DNA of 64,000 bases from Cryptomeria japonica. Lineage: Eukaryota; Streptophyta; Pinopsida; Cupressales; Cupressaceae. The stretch spans positions 25,946,501-26,010,500 of the forward strand of contig NC_081412.1 in NCBI RefSeq assembly GCF_030272615.1, in the 5' to 3' direction. Of the stretch, positions 1 to 9,846 are shown piece after piece. The translations under genes and the position numbers were made by a program. The notes beneath the pieces are model-generated. The model did no database searches. It saw only the letters and a list, made by a program, of their open reading frames with translations, and was not told the DNA's origin. Within the stretch, counting starts at the first letter, position 1; the number at the start of each line of letters is the position of its first letter.

Positions 1-3000
1 GACAAGAAGGCTCTTGTCTCCTGGTTTGATAATTCCAATGAGTGGATCATTGACAGTGGTTGTTCTCACCATATGACTGGTCACCGGAGCAAGTTCCTAT
101 CCTTGGAGGAGTATGATGGTGGTGTGGTTCATTTTGGCAATGATGCACCATGCATGGTCAAAGGCAGAGGGTCCATCTCTCTAAATGGAAAGAGTAGTGC
201 TGACAATGTGTACTGGGTTGATGGTCTCAGACACAACCTTCTGAGTGTTGCCCAGCCGAATGATAGTGGCCTCACTCTGGAATTCAAGAATGGAGTTTGC
301 AGAATCAAAGGAAAAGATGGTGAATTGGTGGCCACCGGCATGCAGACCAAAGGTAACCTATTTCATCTGAATGCAAATATAAGTACATGTCTTATGGCTA
401 AGTTTGATGATAGTTGGATATGGCATAGGAGACTCTGCCATGTAAACTTTGATAGCATTGTAAAGGCCGGTAAGATCAAGGCAGTTAGAGGGTTGCCAGT
501 GCTAAGAAAACTAGATAATACCTTGTGCAAAGAGTATCAATTGGGGAAAATATATTCCTCAACCTTTAAAGGTAAATCTTTCACTGCTGACAACTTGCTT
601 GATCTTGTGCATACTGATTTGTGTGGTCCTATGAAAACTAGGAGTGTGTAGGGTGATAGGTACTTCATGATTCTCACTGATGACTGCTCAAGAATGATGT
701 GGGTCACATTCTTGAAAGACAAGTCTGAAGCCTTTGTAAAGTTTAAAGCTTTCAGAGCATTAGTGGAGAAGGAAAGCAGTAAAAGGATCAAGTGCCTGAG
801 AACTGATCAAGGAGGGGAATTCACTTTTAGTGAATTCAAAAAGTACTGTGAAGAACATGGCATCAAGAGGAAATTATCTGCCCCCCGGACTCCATAGCAG
901 AATGGCCTAGCAGAGAGGAATAACCAAATTGTGGTTGAAGCAACTAGAACCATGTTGATTCAAGGAAAGGTAGCTCACACCTTTTGGAGAGAAGCAGTGA
1001 GCACTGTAGTCTACACAATGAACCGGGTACTCATCAAGAAAGGTAAGATTTTAACTCCTTATGAGTATTGGACCGGTAAGACACATGTGGTTAGCTACTT
1101 TAGGGTATTTGGTAGCAAATGTTACATCAAGAGGAGTGAACATCAGGGAAAATTTGAAGCTAAATGTGATGAGGGAATATTCCTAGGATATTCCACCAAG
1201 AGTAAAGCTCTCAAGTGTTTCAACAATAGGACTCAGAGAATTATGGAAAGTATCAATGTAAGAATTGATGAAACCTCAGAGAAACTGAAAGAAATAGATG
1301 GTGAGCAAGCTGTAAATGAACCGGTTGCAACCTTCTAGGAACCGGTTGTCAGTCAACCAAGTACCAATAATAGTGTTCCTGAACCGGTGAATGTTGATAC
1401 TGATGAAGATGAGGATGAAGAGGAAAAGCAAGAAGAACCAGTCAAGACTATTCCTCCGTATGTCAAGCTAAATCATGATCCTAAGCAGATCATAGAAGAT
1501 AAGGATGCAAGAATCCTTACAAGAAGAAAGATTAGAGAAAACTCATGTTTGATCTTTGAATTTGAGCCTAAGTCATTCCAAGAGGCTCATAAAGATGAAG
1601 ACTAGATCAAGGCAATGGAAGAGGAACTTGACCAGATAGAGAAAAATGGCACATGGTCCTTGGTACCCAGACCGGAACATAAAAATGTTATTGGCACCAA
1701 ATGGGTGTTCAGAAACAAGCTGAATGAGGATGACACAATGATTAGAAACAAAGCTAGATTGGTCTGCAAAGGATATGCCCAAGAAGAAGGAGAAGACTAT
1801 GGTGAAACCTTTGCTCCTGTAGCCAGATTGGAAGGAGTTCGTATGCTTCTAGCATATGCAGCCTTTAAAGGCTTCAAAGTATATCAAATGGATGTAAAAT
1901 CTGCATTTCTAAATGGTGTACTTGAAGAGGAGGTGTATATAGAGCAACCAGACAATGACATGGTGTGTAGGCTACATAAAGCCTTATATGGTCTAAAGCA
2001 GGCACCTAGAGCATGGTATGAATGCCTACATTCCCATCTTGTGAAGATTAGATTTGAGAGAACAAGTGAAGATAGCAATATCTACTTGAAGTCTGAAGGA
2101 GATCAGATCCTGATCTGTGAGGTATTTGTTGATGACATTATCTTTGGTGGAGATGACAAGATGAGTCATGAGTTTGCAGATGAGATGAAGAAAGAGTTTG
2201 AGATGTCACTCATAGGGGAGATTGAGTTCTTCATTGGACTACAGATCCAGTAGATGAGAGATGAAATCTTTATCACTCAGTCCAAGTATGTCAAAGAGGT
2301 GTTGAAGACCTTTGGCATGGAAGATAGCAAACCGGTTGGTACACCGATGGTGACCGGTTATAAACTATCCAAAGAGGATGACTCAGCATTGGTTGATGAG
2401 AAGGAATACCGATCAATGATTGGTAAATTGCATTATGTAGTGCATAGCAGACCGGATATTGCACATGCAGATGGCATTACTACAAGGTTCCAAAAAATTC
2501 CAAGGGAATCCCACTTGGTTGCAGTCAAGCGGATTCTTAGGTATCTAAAGGGAACTATTGACTATGGATTGTGGTATCCATATAGCAAGGATTTCAACCT
2601 GAAAGTGTTCAAAGATGCTGATTGGGCTAGTAATGTAGATGACCAAAAGTGCACAATCAGTGGTGCATTCTTCCTTAGTGGTAGACTGGTTTCCTGGATG
2701 AGTAAGAAGCAGAATTGTATCTCTTAGTCTACAGCGGAAGTGAAGTATGTTGCAGCTTTCATGAACTGCACTCAGACAATTTAGATGAAGCATGTATTGA
2801 ATGGCTTCAAAATTCCTATATCTGAACCAGTAAGCATATTTTGTGACAATAATAGTGCAATTAATATCTCCAAGAATCCGGTTTTACATTCTAGAACCAA
2901 GCACTTTGAGCTTAAGTATCATTTCTTGAGGGAAAAGGTTTAGAACAAAGAGATTGCACTGGAGCATGTTTCCAGTAAGGAGCAGTTAGCAAAAATATTC

Positions 3001-3033
3001 ACCAACTCTCTCCCAAAGACTACATTTACATAA
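1..3033 (+). pseudogene. copia gag-pol remnant: protease, integrase, RT, RNase H
   Basis: Polyprotein for copia transposition, read in frame 1 from the first base. In order: aspartic protease motif DSGCSHHMTG (49-78); gag-pre-integrase with WHRRLCH; integrase core with HTDLCGP, LRTDQGGEF and NGLAERNN (the D,D,E triad); reverse transcriptase with [12 protein letters not shown] (about 1880) and FVDDIIFGG (about 2127); RNase H ending with an FTNSLPK motif and a stop at 3031. The integrase zinc motif reads CKEY where copia-2 has CKEC, so one metal ligand is lost. There is no frameshift, but eight in-frame TAG codons occur at 649, 895, 1336, 1603, 2251, 2725, 2782 and 2941. It is not translatable in full without readthrough. 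Confidence 0.95.
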
Positions 3034-3326
3034 TTAAGAGGTGAATTAGGGGTACTACCCCTTCAGGAGGTGAACTAAAAGCATATGCTCCACATCAGTC
3101 AGGTACTGCACAATCATTTTTTTTTATTCATGTGTTGAAGGATGATACTCCTGAGGGGGAGCAGCATAATGGAACGGGGATGTTTGTGCCTCCACTTTGG
3201 CATTGTTGTCAAAGGGGGAGAAGAAGTGTGTGGAGAAGATGGAGAAGATATCTGCAGAAATTAGGGAGAAGATGAGTTTGCAGAAAGACATCTTTGTATA
3301 TTGCCATCAATGCCAAAGGGGTAGAT
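3034..3326 (+). other. copia-1 3' untranslated region and polypurine tracts
   Basis: Non-coding spacer between the pol stop and the 3' LTR. It has three G-rich purine runs (near 3156, 3212 and 3316), the last directly before the LTR start, as expected for plus-strand priming. The matching spacer of copia-2 lies at 9573-9846 in the other orientation. Confidence 0.7.
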
Positions 3327-3863
3327 TGTTGGCATTATCTGAACTGGTATGAGGACATAATGATATTGTATGTTGTCATTGATGTCAATATGTGATATGA
3401 AGAGAGAACCAACATATGTGAGAACTGGTATATATGCCAAAGTAAAGCGGTATATTTGTTCAAGGTGAACCGACATGTAGTCATGGGAACTGACACATGG
3501 AAGCATTGGATGACTACCGGTTGGTAGGTAGTTTCCACTTCAGGATTTTCAGTTAGAGTGTCTTAAGCCTGTGTGACTCAATCGATGATCTTTATGTGAT
3601 GAAGTTAGCATGATAACGAAGAACAGATAGTGTTGCCACACAAGCCTTGTGCACATGAAGGATCTTGTATAAAGAAGAGTGTTCCTATCTAGCTCAGGAA
3701 TGTGCGAAGTCTGTAAACAGTGATAACATGTGATGGGTTATCAGCCGCCATGGAATCGGTGGAAAATGAATGATGGATAATGTCTTGAGATTAAATCAAG
3801 ACTGTTGCATTCAATACAGTATGATCAACGGTCAAGATTGAACCGTTTGAGTTCCTTAACCTA

Positions 3864-3886
3864 TTAGGTTTAGGGTTTAGGGTTTA
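3864..3886 (+). promoter_or_regulatory. telobox-like TTTAGGG run in the copia LTR
   Basis: Short run of plant telomere-type units (TTTAGGG, two full copies plus partial ones). The same run, in the opposite orientation, is at about 9003-9020 and 14862-14879 in the copia-2 LTRs. In plants such teloboxes occur in promoters and bind Myb-type or Polycomb-linked factors; any role here is inference. Confidence 0.5.
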
Positions 3887-4135
3887 TGCTTTCAACCTAA
3901 CTATTTTCTATAAGGTCGATGTTGTGATTCTTTTAGAGTTTTGTTGGTAAAAGTTGTGTGTGTGTATCTAAGAGAAGAGATACGTGATTCTTGCCAGACC
4001 AAAGGAGAGAAGTCATATCTGCAAAGTGTAAGTGCAGAAGGTGAAGAGGAGCTTAAGCAGATCTGCATTGGCATTGAGTGCTATTATCAGGTCATTGATA
4101 TACCTGTTGATCTTTAACTACTTCAACAATTATGA

Positions 4136-4395
4136 AATCCCCTAACAGGGTAGCCTTAACCGGCTTGTTGAAAATCCTCTAACAAGGTAACTCGAAGCTA
4201 CTGAGTCATTGATATCCTTTAGCTATTGAGTTCTTGAAATCCTCTAACAAGGTACCTTAACAGGGTTTAACCCTTAACCAGGTATTGTAGCCATCCCTTA
4301 ACCGGGTGATCCCTAACAGGATCGGTTCCTAACAAACCTATTGTATCTATCTTTAACCGGACAAGGATACTAACAGAGCGGACTTCCAAAGAGTT
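4136..4395 (+). repeat. array of CCTAACARGG / CTTAACCGGG units in the LTR
   Basis: About a dozen 10-12 base units resembling CCTAACAGGG, CTCTAACAAGG or CTTAACCGGG, irregularly spaced, in the downstream part of the LTR. The corresponding arrays in copia-2 are at about 8579-8755 and 14391-14615 (inverse orientation), with unit numbers differing between LTRs, which suggests unit gain and loss. Confidence 0.65.
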
Positions 4396-4809
4396 CAAAA
4401 ACAAGCTTGTGGGTATTCATCCCCACTGTGGTTTTTCCCAGTTGGGTTTCCACGTGAAAAATATGTGTGTCATGTGTGATGTTATGATTGTTTTCAGATT
4501 AAGTGGTGATGCATATTGATCTTGTTGTAATATGTACATCTTTGATGGTAGATTGCCTGTTCATGCATTAGAGTGAAATGGGAATGAAGAGTTAGATTAT
4601 ATGAGAAGATAAGTGTCAACCAGTCTTTGCTCATCTTAGTTACACTGGGTTCTACCAGTTGAACTCTATTGAAGGATCGGTGCTACTGTTTGTCTATCAG
4701 TGCATAAGTGTTAGTTGACAAACCAGTTTAAGGTTGAGTTTTTGCATGTACTGATTCACCTCCCCTCTCAGTACCGGTTTGGTACTATTCGTTCATCATT
4801 AAGTTATCA

Positions 4810-5383
4810 AAATGGGTAGGTAGAAGCATCTAACAAAACTATTCTGAAAATCCTCAAAAAGAGAGTGAATGATGCTGGGAAAGATTGGCATATTCAACTG
4901 AACCCTACTCTATGGGCTTACCGCACCAGTATCCACACACCGACAAGTGCCACACCTTTCTCTCTTGTATATGGATCAGAAGCCATATTACCAATCGAAG
5001 TAGAGATACCTTCTCTACGTGTATCACTAAAAGGTCTCATCCTAGATGAAGAACAAAGAGTATCTAGACTACAAGAGTTAAAACTGATCCAGGAATGAAG
5101 ACAAAATGCCTTTTATCATCTAAAGGTATATCAACAAAGAATGTGCAGGAGCTATAATCATAAGGTTAAACCAAGAATCTTTCAAGTGGGAGAACTAGTG
5201 CTAAAGGAAAATCCATGCAACCAGGCAGATCGAGAAAAGAAAGGCAAGTTTGAACCAAACTGGTTAGGTCCATTTGTGGTCACAACAGTATTTGGATTAG
5301 GAGCATATGAGTTATCAACATAGGATGACGATCAACTTGAAGAACCTATCAATAGCATTCACCTGAAGAAATTCTATGTTTGA
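4810..5383 (+). pseudogene. gypsy A integrase C-terminal remnant (Tat type)
   Basis: C-terminal part of a Ty3/gypsy integrase, entered at the copia-1 junction. It reads NG-stop-VEASNKT (the Glu of the D,D35E triad is present), then WAYRTSIHTPT, SLVYGSEAILPIEVEIPS, and ends with FEPNWLGPFVV and a stop at 5381. The gypsy B integrase at 29890-30478 is clearly homologous over the whole length. In-frame stops at about 4820, 5096 and 5321 make it a pseudogene. The upstream pol of this element is on the far side of copia-1, outside the window. Confidence 0.92.
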
Positions 5384-7162
5384 AAAAATCAAAAACAGTG
5401 AAAAATCAAAAAAATCAAAAACAGTGAAAAAGCAAAAAAAATCAAAAACAGTGAAAAATTAGAAAAAATTTTAAAAAAAGGGAAAATCCAAAAAAAATCA
5501 AATATCAGAAAAAGTGCAATAAAAACAGATGGTGAAAACCTAGCAAACAGGCGCTATCTGTTGACTGGCTCTTCCATCTATTAGTTCATGCTTCGTTCTG
5601 CTTGCATTCATTCATTCTCCCATTAGCGTTGACCATCACAAGCCTTTGTACATACACAGACATCCCAGGTGGCTTCTTGCCATGGTTTGGATCATTGGAT
5701 ATATCATAACAACTTTGTTTCTAGGCTTGGGGCAAAATCCTACACCTAGCTGGGGGCAAACTCTTGATCAATTTTGAGCTTAATCAAACATGTAGAACCA
5801 ATAGTTAGAAAACTCTTATCAAGGGAAAATTGAGACACATCCAACATTGAACATGAGATCAAACTATCAACTATCAAGCTATCACAAATTCAATCTAAGC
5901 ACATCACACACTTTTCTGTGGATAATATCTTTTGGATAATGATTGTAACATGATTGTTCAACTTTTCTATATTTTTTTTCGCTATCATGATTTCTGAGTG
6001 ACTCCAGGATGTCTTTGACTAGAGGAACAAGGAAGAAACATGATATTTTTCTTGTCTACTGTCTGAAAATTAATCATTAATATGTGCAAATTTGTCTCGG
6101 GACATGATCATCGAAGTATCATTGAAGACACTTCCGATTTGCATATTGAAATGATTAATACTACCTGTTTTACACAAACAACACTCAAGTAATCTCGATT
6201 CAATTATACCTCGATGCTTGTGTTAACTTGCTATATCAAAATCCAGGAAAGTAATGCTCAGGTCATCATGGTTTAATTATACCATCGATGTTTGCACTCA
6301 CTTCCCACATTTCAAAAGCTCAATGATGACAAAAATGCAAAATAATCCAATGACTAGTCTAGTCATTCCATTGCATTTCATTGCATTGCATCTTAGCTTG
6401 CATTTCATTCTCATATGGGATCATAAAGGCTCCTTTTATCCAAGGTTAAATTTATCGCAGGAATCATCAAAGTATCATCACAAGTGTATACACAATTAGA
6501 ATGACGACTCATCTCTCATGATATTATCGACCTAGTGAAAAATCTTATGCTATCTCTCTCAACAGAATCAACAATCAACATATCCAAAAATTTATGTAAC
6601 TTGATTATCAACAAAATGTCAGTTCTTTATCTAATCAACCTTATCAAATTAAATCAATCAATCAAACCTAATTGATTCTGAATCATGTCTTATATAGGAT
6701 GAATCCTTCCTGAAATGAGACGATCTGATTCTGATTCATGTCTTATACGGGATGTATCCTTCCTGAAACCGGATGTTCTGATCATGTCATATACATGATG
6801 ACTCCTTCCTGAAACCAGACACTTTGATCATCGTTGTCTTATACAGGATGAATCCTTCCTGAAACCAGACTAAATTTAATCAATCAAGATTTTTCAGTCT
6901 TATCGATCTAAGCAATCAAGCTAATCAAAGAACTCGCATTTTCATCAACCACAGTTGCAGAAATCAAATCAAATCTATCTGGACATCAATCTTGCAAAAA
7001 CTCTAAAGATCAATTATCTCAATTGATCTCCCGAGGGGGCATCACCATACCGGAATTTAGCAATCAAGAGCTGGGGCATCCTATCAAATCAACACCAGCA
7101 TCAAAATGAGATTATTCTTTGAATCAAAGCGTCATCACACCTCACTTCAAAGTGGGGCAAAA
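5384..7162 (+). other. gypsy A 3' region between pol and LTR
   Basis: About 1.8 kb with no ORF that I can support. It opens with A-rich simple repeats (5384-5520, AAAATCAAAAACAGTG-like units), as gypsy B does after its own pol stop. It then carries AT-rich DNA, a small tandem repeat at 6684-6869, and ends in the purine tract AGTGGGGCAAAA directly before the LTR. Unlike gypsy B it shows no antisense mobile-domain ORF. Confidence 0.7.
6684..6869 (+). repeat. four-copy tandem repeat, unit about 46-50 bp
   Basis: Four imperfect copies of a unit containing ATCATGTCTTATACAGGATG and CTTCCTGAAACC, starting near 6684, 6735, 6781 and 6826. It lies in the 3' untranslated region of gypsy A. No function is evident. 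Confidence 0.75.
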
Positions 7163-7766
7163 TGTATACACCTAAAAATGGTCTGAAGATAATTAATTAA
7201 ATAAGCAATTATTTAATTAATCCTCCTTCCCAATTTAATTGAATTCACTAAGCAATTTGATTAAATTTCCCTTTTCATCTACTTATTAATAAATTTAAGG
7301 ATTTATTTAATAGGTTCATTTCATTTCATCTCCTTTAATTAAATAATTCAAATTAATTAATTCCCCCCATCAAATTCATTTCTTTTAAATCCTAATTAAT
7401 TAAAACAAATCAAATTCACGAGTTGTTGAGATTAATTAGCCTTTTCCCATTATTTGAATTTTTAAATTCAAATTCTCCTAACTTCTACCACTCCTAAACC
7501 TAACCATTCCTAAACCTAACCCATTCTACCTACCACCATGTCCCCTTTCATCCAACATCTTCTAGAACCTTTGTGACACTTGTCACTAAGTGTTCCCTTT
7601 CATCATACTCCTTCTAGAAGCCTCTTGACACTTGTCACCATAGAGATGACAGATGTTCCCTTTAATCCAACCCCCTTTGTCATCCTCCTCCAATTTAACC
7701 ATTGATATCTTCAGATTAATCTTGACCGTTGATTCTTGCTGCATCACCCCTAACCTTGGAAAATCC

Positions 7767-7774
7767 TATAAATA
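7767..7774 (+). promoter_or_regulatory. TATA box of the gypsy A LTR promoter
   Basis: TATAAATA in the context CCTATAAATAGA, about 600 bases into the LTR. It is a good match to a plant TATA box and the likely start region of the U3/R transcript. Confidence 0.6.
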
Positions 7775-8131
7775 GACCTCATTTTGGAGTAATATTGGTC
7801 CCAATTTCATATCATGATTGCATCCCATCTCATTCTCATCTTATGCATTGTTATTATAGGCATCTAGCTTATAGTCTATCAGTTTTAGCAATGTTATCAT
7901 GCTCAATTTTAGCTTAAATCTTAGCTTAATCATGCTATTATTGCTAAGATCTTGCATTTTCATCTTTCAAATCCTCCATCTAGGTGTAGTCAAGTCACTG
8001 GAACATGCATAATTAGATCTAAGAGCATTTTTCATACTCACATTTACTAGGAGGCAATAAGTCGATTAGCTATGGTTTTGTCTTTCTTTGATTTAAATCT
8101 TCTAACCATGCTTGTAATTATTTATTGAGTG

Positions 8132-8136
8132 CATTG
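8132..8136. repeat. target site duplication of copia-2, left
   Basis: CATTG, matched exactly by 15449-15453 at the other end of the element. Confidence 0.93.
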
Positions 8137-9572
8137 TGATAACTCAATGATGAGAAGATAGTACAAAACTGGTACCAAGAGGGGGAGTGAATCAGTACAG
8201 ACAAAAACACAATCCTAAACCGGTTTATCAGCAGACACTGTGCTTTGGCAGACAAACAGTAACACCGGTCTTAAATAGAGTACAACCGGCAAAACCCAGA
8301 GTAACTGAGACAAGCATAAACCGGTTGACACTTATCTTTTCATATAATCTTAATACTTCATTTCCATTTCACCATAATGCATGAACAGGTAATCTATCAT
8401 CAAAGATATATATATAAACAACTACATCAACAAGATTTACCTTCAGACACAAATCACTTAAACCATCACATGAATAACACCACACATGACACACAGATTT
8501 TTCATGTGGAAACCCAACTGGGAAAAACCATGGTGGGGATGAATACCCACAAGCTATTTTTGAACTCTTTATAAGTGCGCTCTGTTAGGAGCCCTGTCTA
8601 GTTAAAGACTGATACAATAGGTTCTGTTAGGAACCGATCATATTAGGGATCACCTAGTTAAGGGTTAAACCCTGTTAAAGGTTACCTTTTTAGAGGATTT
8701 CAAGAACTCAATGGTTTTGAGTCACCCTGTTAAAGCTACCTTGTTAAGGGATTTCTCAATTGTTGAAGTGGTTAGAGATCAACAGGTATTACAATGATCT
8801 GGTAACAGCACTAAATGCCAATGAAAATCTGCTTTAGCTCCTCTTCACCTTCTGCACTTACACTCTGTAGGTATCACTTCTCTCTTCTGGTCTGGCAAGA
8901 ATCACGTATCTCTTCTCTTGGATACACACACACAACTTTTGTCAACAACCTTAGAAAGAAACACAACATTGACCTTATAGGAAACAGATAGGTCGGTAGC
9001 ATTAACCCTAAACCCTAAACCTGTTAGGTTAAGCAATTCAAACAGTTCAATCCTGACCATTGAGCACATTGCATTAAGTGCAATAGTCTTGAACCAATCT
9101 CAAGACGTTCTCCATCATTCATTTTCCACCAATTTCATGGCAGTTGATAACCCATCACGTGTTATCACCATTTATAAACTTTGCACATTCCCAAGGTAGA
9201 TAGGGACAATCTTCTTCATGCAAGATCCTTCACGCGCACAAGGCTGATGTGGCAACATGATCTATTCTTCATTACAATGCTAACTCATCACACAAAGTCA
9301 CCGGTTGAGTCACACAGGCTTGAATTACTTCAACCGGAAACCCTGAAGTTGAGACTACCAACCAGTAGTCATACAAAGATTCTATGTATTGGTTCCCATA
9401 ACCACATGCCAGTTCACCTTGAACAAACACACCGCTTCACTTTGGCACATATACCGGTTCACAATGTTATACCGGTTCTCACATATACCAATTCTCTCTT
9501 CTTCAGCATATTGACATCAATGACAACATACAATGTCATCATGTCCTCATACTAGTTCACATAATGCCAACA
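8137..9572 (-). repeat. 3' LTR of copia-2
   Basis: Plus strand begins TGATAACTC and ends AATGCCAACA; the minus strand therefore reads TGTTGGCATT...GAGTTATCA. It carries the LTR unit array (about 8579-8755) and the telobox run (about 9003-9020). It is shorter than the 5' LTR by about 70 bases, mainly because of missing array units. Confidence 0.93.
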
Positions 9573-9846
9573 ATCTCCCCCTTTGGCATTGATGGAAATA
9601 TAGAAAGATATCTCTCCACTTCACATCTTCTCCCCTAGTTTCTACAAATATCTTCTTTGGTTCACTTCTTCTCCCCCTTTGACAACAATGCCAAAGTGGA
9701 TGCACAATCTTCCCTATTCCATTATGCTACTCCCCCTGAGGAGTAGCATCCTTCAACAAATCAATCCTGAAGAAAAATTTGACTATGCAATACTTGACTG
9801 ATGTGGAGCATATACCTTTAGTTTACCTCTTGAAGGGGCAGCACCC
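9573..9846 (-). other. copia-2 3' untranslated region and polypurine tract
   Basis: Pyrimidine-rich on the plus strand (ATCTCCCCCTTTGG next to the LTR), so purine-rich in the element's own orientation. No coding content. Confidence 0.7.

Larger units (their letters stand above)
1..4809 (+). mobile_element. Ty1/copia element copia-1, 5' part outside window
   Basis: This is the 3' part of a copia-type LTR retrotransposon: end of gag/protease, integrase, reverse transcriptase and RNase H in the copia order, then a purine-rich stretch and a 3' LTR. The integrase lying before the reverse transcriptase separates it from gypsy elements. The 5' LTR, primer site and most of gag lie left of the window. 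It matches the minus-strand copy at 8137-15448 along its whole length, so both belong to one family. Directly after the LTR the sequence becomes gypsy integrase, so this copy sits inside an older gypsy element; the putative target duplication begins at 4810 (AAATG) but its partner is outside the window. Confidence 0.95.
3327..4809 (+). repeat. 3' LTR of copia-1
   Basis: It begins TGTTGGCATT and ends AAGTTATCA, so it has the usual TG...CA ends. About 1.48 kb, similar in size and sequence to the two LTRs of copia-2 (8137-9572 and 13943-15448). It contains a telobox-like run of TTTAGGG units near 3864-3886 and an array of short CCTAACARGG / CTTAACCGGG units at about 4136-4395. The end just before 4810 abuts gypsy A integrase. 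Confidence 0.9.
7163..8136 (+). repeat. gypsy A LTR, left part (split by copia-2)
   Basis: It starts TGTATACACC right after a polypurine tract and contains a TATA box. It runs to the copia-2 target duplication CATTG (8132-8136) and resumes at 15454, ending in ATGACA at 15490. Joined length is about 1.0 kb with TG...CA ends. It is preceded by a gypsy 3' region but followed by a primer-binding site, so it borders internal sequence on both sides. Confidence 0.85.

Noticed and set aside
3864-3886. Interstitial telomere repeat
   Set aside because: Only two to three units and conserved in three LTRs at one place; a telobox within the LTR is the simpler reading.
4810-5383. Chromodomain at the integrase C-terminus
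   Set aside because: The C-terminal part ends after FEPNWLGPF without chromodomain residues, as in Tat elements rather than chromoviruses.
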